Shown in pieces: positions 1 through 6,121 of a DNA stretch of 16,159 nucleotides. Under the pieces are notes generated by a model, which was given only the letters and a program-made list of their open reading frames with translations, was not told where the DNA came from and did not search any database. The first letter of the stretch is position 1. Every line of letters begins with the position of its first letter. A program made the position numbers and the translations under genes. This DNA comes from JBHGBM01 sp041946965 (GTDB lineage Bacteria; Acidobacteriota; Terriglobia; Bryobacterales; Bryobacteraceae), in contig JBHGBM010000108.1 of NCBI GenBank assembly GCA_041946965.1, positions 1-16,159 on the forward strand, given 5' to 3'.

Positions 1-6
1 GCCCGA

Positions 7-51
7 ACCGGACAATTCACGTGCTAATCGGACCGGACAAATCACATGCTA
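7..51. repeat. Two tandem imperfect 20-bp repeats, possible transposon end
   Basis: Positions 7-26 and 32-51 match at 18 of 20 bases with a 25-bp period; the core is ACCGGACAAWTCACRTGCTA. Short tandem copies near a terminus are typical of IS21-type and related insertion sequences. No transposase is visible because the window starts here, so the assignment to a mobile element is inference. The rest of the leader up to the rsgA start shows no gene and no clear promoter. Confidence 0.4.
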
Positions 52-207
52 GCGACAGGCGCGTGCCTTTCGGTTGCATCCGCTCCGGCCCTTCGATAGG
101 CTGGTTACTTGCCGGATATTGTTCGCTAACACCGATCAGTGCGGCGGGCGCGCCCCAGCGAGCCCCAGGTTGGTGTGTCTGTATGCAAGGACAGGAGCGA
201 ACAGTCC

Positions 208-1272
208 ATGTTTCTGGAACGTCTCGGCGCCGATGCCGCTGTCTACGGCGCCTTTTCTGTTTACGCGCAACAGGAGATGGTGCTGGCTCGCGTGGCCACG
301 GCCCAGCGCGATTTTTATCACCTCTATACCGAAACCGGCATCGCCAATGCGGAGCCTTCAGGCGGGCTGTACCACCGCAGCCTGAACCGCGCCTCGCTGC
401 CTGTAACCGGCGATTGGGTCGCAGCGCGGATCGTCGGGCCCGAACAGGCGCTGGTGGAAGCTGTGCTGCCTCGGCGGACCTGTCTTTCCCGGCGGGCGCC
501 AGGCGCCCGCGATGACCAGCAGCCGCTGGCAGCCAACGTGGACGTGGTTTTTCTGGTATGCGGGCTCGACGGCGACTTCAACATGCGCCGGCTGGAGCGG
601 TACCTGGCGCTGGCGGCAGGGAGCGGCGCTTCGCCGGTCGTTGTGCTGAACAAGGCCGATCTGTGCACGGACCTGGCTGGGCGGATTGTGGAAACGGCCG
701 CGGTGGCGCGCACCGCGCCGGTAGTGGCCGCCAGCGCAGTCGATCAAGGGGGACTCGAGGGTCTCAGGCGGTTTCAAGCGCCTGGACGGACGCTGGCGCT
801 GTTGGGGTCCTCAGGCGTGGGCAAATCCACGCTTGCCAACCGGTTGCTGGGCCAACAGCGTTTCGAAACCGCGGAGGTGCGGAAGTGGGATGATCGCGGC
901 CGGCACACGACCGTCCGCCGTGAACTCACTCCCCTGCCGGGCGGTGGCGCGATTATCGACACGCCCGGATTGCGGGAGCTTCAGTTGTGGGTGGGCGCGT
1001 CGAGTGTGGATACGGTGTTCGACGACGTTGCGAAGGCGGCGGAGGGATGCCGCTTCCGCGATTGCGCGCACTCGGGCGAGCCAGGGTGCGCCGTAGCGGA
1101 GGCGCTGGCGATGGGGCGCATCGATGCCGACAGGTGGGTGAGCTTCCGGAAATTACGCGCTGAAGCGGAATGGCACGAAACGCTAACGGATCGGTTTGCC
1201 GCCGCGGAGAGGAAACGGAAGTGGAAAGCCATCCGCAGGCAGGCGCGAGCTTTCAGCAGATCGCGCCGATGA
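208..1272 (+). CDS. rsgA: Ribosome small-subunit-dependent GTPase A (RsgA/YjeQ)
   Basis: A 354-residue circularly permuted GTPase that acts in late 30S subunit maturation. The G motifs run in the permuted order typical of the family: G4 NKAD at residues 148-151, G1 GSSGVGKS at 200-207, a G2 threonine region near 234, and G3 DTPG at 251-254. A C-terminal zinc-binding cluster follows (C281, C286, H288, C294, spaced C-x4-C-x-H-x5-C), then a basic tail. The N-terminal part, about residues 1-100, corresponds to the OB-fold. I chose the ATG at 208 because AGGAG at 193-197 lies 10 bases upstream. An in-frame start at 139 would add 23 residues without homology-like character. Length is normal for RsgA. 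The gene converges on a permease relic, 51 bp away, and is not in an evident operon. Confidence 0.95.
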   Translation: MFLERLGADAAVYGAFSVYAQQEMVLARVATAQRDFYHLYTETGIANAEPSGGLYHRSLNRASLPVTGDWVAARIVGPEQALVEAVLPRRTCLSRRAPGARDDQQPLAANVDVVFLVCGLDGDFNMRRLERYLALAAGSGASPVVVLNKADLCTDLAGRIVETAAVARTAPVVAASAVDQGGLEGLRRFQAPGRTLALLGSSGVGKSTLANRLLGQQRFETAEVRKWDDRGRHTTVRRELTPLPGGGAIIDTPGLRELQLWVGASSVDTVFDDVAKAAEGCRFRDCAHSGEPGCAVAEALAMGRIDADRWVSFRKLRAEAEWHETLTDRFAAAERKRKWKAIRRQARAFSRSRR

Positions 1273-1323
1273 GTCAAGCGTGGCGGAAGCGATCCGCAAC
1301 AGGAACCGGTAGCACGGCGCCCC

Positions 1324-1679
1324 CTACTCGTCCCGCAACGCCACCAAGGGGTCCACCCGTGACGCGCGCCAGGCAGGGAGGCAGCTCGCAGCCAGGGTCG
1401 CGGCCAACAGCAGGCTTTCGAGCGCCAGCAGGCGCGCGATACGCCAGCGGCCGGCTCCCAGGGCGATGCGCACGCCGAGCTCGCGGCGCCGGCCGGCGGC
1501 ACGGGCGAGCACGAGATGGGCCACGTTGGCGCACGCCAGCAGGAGGATGACTCCCACCGCGCCAGACAGCACCAGCAGCATCTGCTCCGTCGAGCGGACC
1601 GTCCCTCCAGTTCCTTTTCGATCCGCACCCGGCGGAACAGGGCGCCGAACCGGCCCAGGAAGGTCCTCAGCCGCATCAT
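1324..1679 (-). pseudogene. Collapsed ADOP/MacB-like ABC transporter permease
   Basis: This is the remnant of a permease that would normally be about 800 residues long. The ATG at 1679-1677 overlaps the padR stop as ATGA and opens with about 25 residues typical of the family start (MMRLRTFLGRFGALFRR). The reading frame then shifts near 1600. It continues from about 1599 with the transmembrane segment of the first FtsX domain (LLLACANVAHLVLAR) and the ELGVRIALGAGRWR loop. It then jumps straight to the family's C-terminus (LPAWRASRVDPLVALRDE, TAG at 1326-1324). At least two internal deletions must have removed the periplasmic domain and most of the transmembrane helices. The product cannot work as a transporter. 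The family assignment is from recognised motifs; the deletion sizes are inferred from usual family length. Confidence 0.78.
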
Positions 1680-2029
1680 GGTGTTCCCTCCCCAGGAAAG
1701 GGCCTGCGAATACGCGCGATAATCGCCGCCATTCGCTCCCACCTCTCCTCCTCCAGGCCGAGCTGCTTCCTGCCCTTCGCGGTCAGGCTGTAGAAGCGGG
1801 CGCGGCGGTTGTTCTCGGAGACGCCCCACTGGGCCCGGATCCAGCCGCGCTGCTCCAGCCGCAGCAGCGCGGGGTACAGCGTCCCCTGGTTCATGGCGAG
1901 GGCGTTCGCCGAGACCTGCTCGATGCGGCGGGCAATGCCCCAGCCGTGCATGGGGCCCATGGTCTCGAGCGTCTTGAGCACCAGCAGATCCAGGGTGCCT
2001 TGCAGGACGTCGGTTTTGGTGTCCTTCAT
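1676..2029 (-). CDS. PadR-family transcriptional regulator
   Basis: A 117-residue winged-helix regulator. The PadR signature is clear at residues 8-60: LQGTLDLLVLKTL, MHGWGIARRIEQ and NQGTLYPALLRLEQRGWI. A wing with ARFYSLTAKGRKQL follows at about 77-90 and then a short helix, so it belongs to the small PadR type. The ATG at 2029-2027 is preceded by AGGAG (2040-2036) at good spacing. Its stop overlaps the start of the downstream permease remnant by four bases, so the two were translationally coupled. In acidobacteria such PadR genes commonly precede ADOP permeases and are thought to control them. Here the target has decayed, so the regulator may now serve only itself or unlinked genes. A symmetrical operator-like site covers its promoter. 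Confidence 0.92.
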   Translation of the reverse strand: MKDTKTDVLQGTLDLLVLKTLETMGPMHGWGIARRIEQVSANALAMNQGTLYPALLRLEQRGWIRAQWGVSENNRRARFYSLTAKGRKQLGLEEERWERMAAIIARIRRPFPGEGTP

Positions 2030-2036
2030 GCGCCGC

Positions 2037-2090
2037 TCCTGTTGACTTCCAACAGGAGTATGGATCCTTTCCTGTAGAATGTCAACAGGA
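2037..2090 (-). promoter_or_regulatory. padR promoter inside nested inverted repeats
   Basis: A perfect 10-bp inverted repeat (TCCTGTTGAC at 2037-2046, GTCAACAGGA at 2081-2090) encloses a second, shorter pair (ACAGGA at 2052-2057, TCCTGT at 2070-2075). On the minus strand the outer arm contains a consensus -35, TTGACA (2085-2080). A 17-bp spacer follows and then a -10 CATACT (2062-2057). The other outer arm overlaps the padR ribosome-binding site. A dimeric repressor bound here would block both initiation and the leader, so autorepression by PadR is the natural inference. It could also influence the divergent gene starting at 2153. Confidence 0.65.
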
Positions 2091-2094
2091 ATAT

Positions 2095-2123
2095 TTACCC
2101 GCCGGGCGCACTAAGGATAAAGT
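2095..2123 (+). promoter_or_regulatory. Weak candidate promoter for the PDZ membrane-protein gene
   Basis: TTACCC (2095-2100), 17 bases, then TAAAGT (2118-2123) is the best sigma70-like pair upstream of the gene starting at 2153. Both boxes are poor matches. It starts five bases beyond the outer arm of the padR operator, so shared control is possible but unproven. Confidence 0.25.
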
Positions 2124-2152
2124 GGGTATGGATATCCGAATAGAGGTGCGGA

Positions 2153-3118
2153 ATGCCGTTGCTTAACGCGAAAGGGATGATTGCCGGCGCTTTGGCCGTG
2201 GTTGCGTGGGGATCCCTCGGCCTCTACCAGGGGCTGAACACCGGCTTCAGCGGCGGCCTGTACGACACCGGCTACCGGGTTCCCGGCGTCCGGCCGGGCG
2301 GGCTGGCGGACAGGTCAGGGTTCAAGCCCGGCGACCGCGTGGTTAGCGTGGAAGGCATACCGGTCGAGGAACTGGGCATGGAATCGAGGTGGCCCCGCGC
2401 GCTGGTTCCCCGAATCGGAGAGACGCGCCGGTTCGTGGTGGAGCGGAATGGGGCGCGGGCCGGCGTCGACGTGGTGTTCCCGGCGCCGTTCGCGGCCGCG
2501 GTGCAGAACAGGATCAGGGCCGCCCTGACCGGTCTTGCCTTCCTGGCCTTCGGACTCTGGGCTTTCCTCACGGTTCCGACCTCCCATGCGCGCGCGCTGG
2601 CCCGCCTCGGTCTGGTTGCCGGCGCGGGGGCGTCGCTCGGCCTTAGCCCGCATCTCGCTTCCTGGAAGGGAGTGCAGGGTCATCTCTCCACGGCGGCCGG
2701 CGTGCTGATGGCCGTCCTGCTGCTCCGTTTCTTTGTCACCTTTCCGCGGCCGGAGGCGGTTAGCAGGAGCCGGATCGCGGCCTGGCTGGTCTATGGCGCC
2801 TGGGGCGGCCTGCTGGTGTTCCTGGCGGTGGAGACGATGGTCCACCCGGCGCTCTATTACACCACGGGAAGCGTGGCCGGTCTGCTTACCCTGGCGTACG
2901 GCGTTCTGATCCTTGCCGCCATCGCACACACGTTGGTGAAGGGCCCCCCGGCGGAGGCGCGGGAATCCGGCATGTGGTGGATTGCCGGCGGTCTGGCGGT
3001 GGCCTTCCTGGGGACGTTTGCCTGGCCCGCGAGCCTGCCGGGGTGGACCTCCGTGACCTGCATTGCGGCGGTTCCGTTTTCGATGGCCCTGGCGGTGCGA
3101 AAGCAGGCGGCGCGCTAA
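2153..3118 (+). CDS. PDZ-domain polytopic membrane protein, function unknown
   Basis: A 321-residue protein with an N-terminal transmembrane segment (about residues 8-27). A PDZ-like domain follows at about 32-108, with GLADRSGFKPGDRVVSVEG at its core. The remaining two thirds is made of about seven hydrophobic segments (around 120-141, 148-166, 177-198, 207-228, 236-259, 272-290, 294-313). The topology puts the PDZ domain on the outside of the cytoplasmic membrane. This PDZ-plus-multispan arrangement occurs as the sensor half of some bacterial histidine kinases and phosphatases. Here the protein stops after a few basic residues with no kinase or other catalytic domain. AGAGGTG at 2140-2146 supports the ATG at 2153. 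It is transcribed alone, divergent from padR, and ends at a strong hairpin. I do not recognise a specific family or substrate. Confidence 0.8.
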   Translation: MPLLNAKGMIAGALAVVAWGSLGLYQGLNTGFSGGLYDTGYRVPGVRPGGLADRSGFKPGDRVVSVEGIPVEELGMESRWPRALVPRIGETRRFVVERNGARAGVDVVFPAPFAAAVQNRIRAALTGLAFLAFGLWAFLTVPTSHARALARLGLVAGAGASLGLSPHLASWKGVQGHLSTAAGVLMAVLLLRFFVTFPRPEAVSRSRIAAWLVYGAWGGLLVFLAVETMVHPALYYTTGSVAGLLTLAYGVLILAAIAHTLVKGPPAEARESGMWWIAGGLAVAFLGTFAWPASLPGWTSVTCIAAVPFSMALAVRKQAAR

Positions 3119-3120
3119 AC

Positions 3121-3150
3121 AAGACGGCCGCTCAGGCGAGCGGCCGTCTT
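3121..3150. terminator. Strong bidirectional hairpin between convergent transcripts
   Basis: A perfect 12-bp stem (AAGACGGCCGCT at 3121-3132, AGCGGCCGTCTT at 3139-3150) with a 6-base loop lies 2 bases after the stop of the PDZ protein gene and 12 bases beyond the 3' end of the tRNA-Leu gene. It is flanked by GGTTT on the plus side and GTTTA on the minus side. It probably ends both converging transcripts, although neither T-run is long. Confidence 0.75.
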
Positions 3151-3162
3151 GGTTTGGAAATC

Positions 3163-3249
3163 TGGTGCGGATGAGAGGACTTGAACCTCCACGGGGTTGC
3201 CCCCACAGCGACCTCAACGCTGCGTGTCTGCCAGTTCCACCACATCCGC
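3163..3249 (-). tRNA. tRNA-Leu (anticodon GAG), CCA encoded
   Basis: The minus strand folds into a class II tRNA of 87 nt. The acceptor arm is GCGGATG (3249-3243) paired with CATCCGC, followed by the discriminator A and an encoded CCA ending at 3163. The anticodon stem is CAGCG/CGCTG with loop TTGAGGT, giving anticodon GAG, which reads leucine CUC and CUU. A long variable arm (GTGGGGGCAACCCC) and a T loop with GTTCAAGTC complete it. It starts 20 bp after the secG stop and is probably processed from the secG transcript. Confidence 0.95.
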
Positions 3250-3269
3250 GCTGGCTAAAGGTATTGTAG

Positions 3270-3722
3270 CTATTTCTTGGCCGGTGCGGGAGCCGGCTGC
3301 TGGCCCGCGGGCGGTGGAGGAATGTCGAGCGGAATGGTCTTGCTCGGCCCGCCGCCCTCGGGCGTCAGGGTAACCGAGGGGCGCTTGTCCGCGGGGAGCT
3401 GGCCCGGCGCAGGAGCCGGAACCGGGGCGGTCTGCGTCTGCGTCTGCGGAACTTTGGTCTTATCGAGGACCGTCCGGCCCGCGCCGCCGCCGGAACGTGT
3501 CGCCAGCACGGAGAGGCCCAACGACGTGATCATGAACAGCACAGCCGAGATGGTGGTGGCTTTGGAAAGCAGCGTCGCCGACCCGCGTGGGCCGAACGCC
3601 GTCTGAGAACCCATGCCCCCGAAAGCGCCCGCCAGGTCGGCCGCTTTGCCGCTCTGCAAGAGAACCACGATGATCAGAAAAAGGCAGACCACAACGTGGA
3701 TGATGGTCAACAGGATGAACAT
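3270..3722 (-). CDS. secG: Preprotein translocase subunit SecG with Pro-rich tail
   Basis: A 150-residue small subunit of the SecYEG channel in the cytoplasmic membrane. The two transmembrane helices lie at about residues 2-22 and 55-76. Between them is the conserved cytoplasmic loop, with LLQSGKAADLAGAFGG and SQTAFGPRGSATLLSKAT. The SecG core ends near residue 77. A low-complexity extension of about 70 residues rich in Pro, Gln, Ala and Thr follows, with QTQTQT near its start and PAPAPAKK at its end. Such tails occur in several phyla but this one nearly doubles the protein. The ATG at 3722 has GGGAAG just upstream. The gene lies 13 bp after the glycosyltransferase gene and 20 bp before tRNA-Leu, so it may be read from its own promoter, from the glycosyltransferase promoter, or both. 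Confidence 0.93.
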   Translation of the reverse strand: MFILLTIIHVVVCLFLIIVVLLQSGKAADLAGAFGGMGSQTAFGPRGSATLLSKATTISAVLFMITSLGLSVLATRSGGGAGRTVLDKTKVPQTQTQTAPVPAPAPGQLPADKRPSVTLTPEGGGPSKTIPLDIPPPPAGQQPAPAPAKK

Positions 3723-3735
3723 TGTCGCTTCCCTA

Positions 3736-5493
3736 TTAGTATAGTTGGGCGGCGCCGGCCCTGTCCACCGCGGGCAGGAACCGGAAAACCTGGAAGCGCG
3801 GGCGCCCGTGACGGTCCGCGATGAGCGCCAGCGGCTGCGCCCGGTAGCCCGCCTCGGCCGCGAGCGCCTGAATTTTCGGCGCGCCGCCGGGGTAGAACTC
3901 GCTGCCCTCGGTGTGCGCGACGAACACGTTGGCCGGGCCGGAAGCCCAGAGCCGCACGGCGGCGCGCTCGCTTTCCCCGGGCGCGGGCGCGGTGACCGGA
4001 TCGCTGCCCACCCTCACTTTCAGCGAGCCGCGGTTGAGCAGACGCAACGCGTCGAACATGCCCCAGTCGAGCAGGAACACCTCACCGGCGGGAGGCGTTT
4101 TCACGAAGTAGCTGGACAGAGGGTAGATGGCATCGGTCCAGGTCAGCGAGGAGCCGTTGCGGCGGATCTGGGTGTGATACTCGTTCAACACGAGCAGGTT
4201 GGAGGCGGCCACCACCATGACCAGCGCCGCCGAGGCCCGTGGCAGGGCGGCCGCCAGCGCCAGCGCGACCAGCATGTGCGGGACCGGCCACATCAGCACC
4301 ACGTGGTGGACGCTGCCGCCGGCGCCGTGCGTGGCCGCCATCTGGAGCCAGGCCACGGCCAGAAAGACCAGCGCGAAGGCCAGGGGCCGGGCGGTCTTCC
4401 AGCCGCGACGCCACCAAATGTAGGGGAACAGCGCGGCCGAGACGGCCACCGCCCAGAAGAACAGGCCCCGGCGGGGTTCCCCGGCGCGCCGGCTCAGCCA
4501 GTCCGAGAGACGCGCGGTCCAGGAGGCGGCCGCCGGCGGCGTACGCGGCTCGATGGTCTCCTCGTTCAGGTATCCGAACAGGGCACGGCCCTCGAGGGTG
4601 TAGCGGAGAAGGGGGGCTTTCTCGGGAATCTCCGCCGCGGCCAGCGTGGTGTTGGAGCGGAACGTTTCCAGGCGCTGCGAACCGTTGTATAGCACCAGGG
4701 GCAGCGCGCCGAAAGCGAGGGCCGCCAGGGCCGCCGCCGCCCGGCCGGGAGTGAAGGCGCGGCGCACCTCGCGCGGAAATACTATGAAGCCTGCTGCCGC
4801 TACAGCCGATAAGATCCAGGCGGACACGGCCTTATCCCAGAGCGCCAGCCCGAAGAGAAAGAAGGCCCCGGCCAAGGCCGACGTGCCGCCGCGTTGGTGG
4901 AAACGCACCAGCAGGACGAGTGCGCCGAGGAACAGAACGTGTTGCAGCGCCACGGGCCCCCAGTCGAAGCAGCAGGTGAGCAGGTAGATGGAGTCCGTGG
5001 CAAGAAGCGCCGCCCCCAGCAGGGCGGCGCGAGGCGAGGCGATGCGCGCGAGCAGCCGGAAGAAGAGACAGATTGACGCCGCTCCAGCCAGTAGCATGGG
5101 CAGCCGGATGGAAATCACGTTGGGTGTACAAAAATGAAACAAGGGTGCGTACAACCACGTTTTGAGCGCCCCCAGGTAGGACATCAGCATCAACGGGATG
5201 CGGAGCCCAAACACCGAACGGGTGTAGGCGAGACCGGCAAGAGGCTCATAGATTCCAGCGGAGAAGAGCGCTTCGTCGTTTTGCACGCCGAGCAGCGGCA
5301 GAAATGCGCACCCGAGCAGGACGAAGATAGTACATGCGAGGGCGGCGCCAAGCGCCGCGGGCGGTTCGAAACCGGTTGGCTTTCGTCCTATATCGTCCTT
5401 CAGAATCAAGATGGTACCACTACCGGAGGGGAGGTTTTGGAAGAACCGCGGGAGAGGAACTCTTGAGGCCGGCCCGGGTTCTAGAATATGCAT
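3736..5493 (-). CDS. GT39-type (ArnT/PMT_2-like) membrane glycosyltransferase
   Basis: A GT-C type integral membrane protein of about 585 residues that probably transfers a sugar from a polyprenyl-phosphate donor. From the ATG at 5493, the first transmembrane helix lies at about residues 48-70. It is followed by the family's catalytic first-loop motif NDEALFSAGIY (N-D-E at 72-74). About ten more hydrophobic segments run to near residue 455, and a soluble C-terminal domain of about 130 residues closes the protein. A loop motif CCFDWGPVALQHVLF precedes the later helices. The start is uncertain. An in-frame TTG at 5520 would add nine residues, and neither site has a ribosome-binding sequence. 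The long N-terminal region before the first helix is unusual. Donor and acceptor cannot be read from the sequence. It lies just upstream of secG on the same strand. Confidence 0.82.
   Translation of the reverse strand: MHILEPGPASRVPLPRFFQNLPSGSGTILILKDDIGRKPTGFEPPAALGAALACTIFVLLGCAFLPLLGVQNDEALFSAGIYEPLAGLAYTRSVFGLRIPLMLMSYLGALKTWLYAPLFHFCTPNVISIRLPMLLAGAASICLFFRLLARIASPRAALLGAALLATDSIYLLTCCFDWGPVALQHVLFLGALVLLVRFHQRGGTSALAGAFFLFGLALWDKAVSAWILSAVAAAGFIVFPREVRRAFTPGRAAAALAALAFGALPLVLYNGSQRLETFRSNTTLAAAEIPEKAPLLRYTLEGRALFGYLNEETIEPRTPPAAASWTARLSDWLSRRAGEPRRGLFFWAVAVSAALFPYIWWRRGWKTARPLAFALVFLAVAWLQMAATHGAGGSVHHVVLMWPVPHMLVALALAAALPRASAALVMVVAASNLLVLNEYHTQIRRNGSSLTWTDAIYPLSSYFVKTPPAGEVFLLDWGMFDALRLLNRGSLKVRVGSDPVTAPAPGESERAAVRLWASGPANVFVAHTEGSEFYPGGAPKIQALAAEAGYRAQPLALIADRHGRPRFQVFRFLPAVDRAGAAQLY
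3738..3767 (-). promoter_or_regulatory. Candidate secG promoter inside the end of the upstream gene
   Basis: On the minus strand TGGACA (3767-3762), an 18-bp spacer and TATACT (3743-3738) each match the sigma70 boxes at five of six positions. Transcription would begin about 9 bases before the secG ATG. The boxes lie within the last codons of the glycosyltransferase gene, giving secG and tRNA-Leu independent expression. Confidence 0.5.
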
Positions 5494-5562
5494 TGGAAGT
5501 TTGGTATGGTAATTGCTCAAATTCGATTTCGTGAAATGGGCGGCAATCTCCGGGGGCGCCGC

Positions 5563-5588
5563 CTTAGTAGAAGCAACTAAGATTTTTT
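5563..5588 (+). promoter_or_regulatory. Small hairpin followed by T6 upstream of the DksA-like gene
   Basis: CTTAGT (5563-5568) pairs perfectly with ACTAAG (5576-5581) across a 7-base loop and is followed by ATTTTTTG. This resembles a weak intrinsic terminator on the plus strand, about 100 bases before the DksA-like start. A second inverted pair, GGCGGC (5539-5544) and GCCGCC (5558-5563), lies immediately before it. No plus-strand gene ends here, so it may act as a leader element, be an operator, or be chance. The surrounding 5570-5620 stretch is AT-rich and probably contains promoters, but no clean -35/-10 pair stands out. Confidence 0.3.
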
Positions 5589-5686
5589 GAAACCTTTGCT
5601 ATTAAATTTCGTCTAGTAAACTCCGAGGGGCGAAATAGACGGAAGACGGCAAACCGAGCAAATGGGATGAGACGAGGAGATGACCG

Positions 5687-6070
5687 ATGAACAAGACCGA
5701 TCTCGAAAAATACAAAGCGATGCTCGTGGCCAAGCAGGCTGAACTCTCCCGGGGCCTGCAAAACCGCGAAGACATCGCTATTCAGAAAGCGCCCGATGCG
5801 CTGGACGAGGTCCAGCTTGCGGGCGAGCGCGAATTGGCCATCCGCAACCTCGACCGCGAATCCGCCCTGCTGCGCAATGTTCGCGCGGCGTTGGGCCGGA
5901 TTGCGGACGGCAGCTACGGCGTCTGCCTCCACTGTGAGGAAGATATTAAGCCGAAGCGGCTGGACGCGGTGCCATGGACCCCGTATTGCCTGCGATGCCA
6001 GGAAGCGGCCGACCGCCATGAGTTTGAGACGGCGGAAACGATGGACGAACTGCTGGCCAACGCCGCCTAG
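5687..6070 (+). CDS. DksA/TraR-family zinc-finger transcription factor
   Basis: A 127-residue protein of the family that enters the RNA polymerase secondary channel and tunes initiation, often together with (p)ppGpp. Residues 1-75 form the two helices of the coiled coil. The tip carries D37-A-L-D40-E-V42, which keeps the two acidic residues of the E. coli DksA tip motif DxxDxA but has Val in place of the final Ala. The C4 zinc finger follows (C80, C83, C101, C104; CLHC...CLRC), then a short helix. The ATG at 5687 is preceded by GAGGAG at 5674-5679. It stands alone, divergent from the glycosyltransferase, and ends in a strong hairpin. Whether it acts as a true DksA or as a shorter TraR/YbiI-like factor cannot be settled from the sequence. 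It is shorter than E. coli DksA. Confidence 0.9.
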   Translation: MNKTDLEKYKAMLVAKQAELSRGLQNREDIAIQKAPDALDEVQLAGERELAIRNLDRESALLRNVRAALGRIADGSYGVCLHCEEDIKPKRLDAVPWTPYCLRCQEAADRHEFETAETMDELLANAA

Positions 6071-6084
6071 CCATCCACCGTCTC

Positions 6085-6120
6085 CACGAGGGCGCGAGCG
6101 ACCCGCTCGCGCCCTTCGTG
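6085..6120. terminator. Hairpin terminator between DksA-like and sialidase-like genes
   Basis: CACGA-GGGCGCGAGCG (6085-6100) pairs with CGCTCGCGCCCTTCGTG (6104-6120), a 16-bp stem with a single bulge and a 3-base loop, followed by TTT on the plus strand. It lies 14 bp after the DksA-like stop and touches the end of the convergent gene, so it probably terminates the DksA-like transcript. Confidence 0.75.
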
Positions 6121-6121
6121 T

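Noticed and set aside
2315..3217. Minus-strand open frame of 300 codons opposite the PDZ protein
   Set aside because: It has low-complexity Arg/Gly/Gln composition, runs across a terminator and the tRNA gene, and has no recognisable domain.
3745..4692. Plus-strand open frame of 315 codons opposite the glycosyltransferase
   Set aside because: The composition is typical of antisense frames in GC-rich DNA, and the opposite strand has clear membrane-protein periodicity and the NDE motif.
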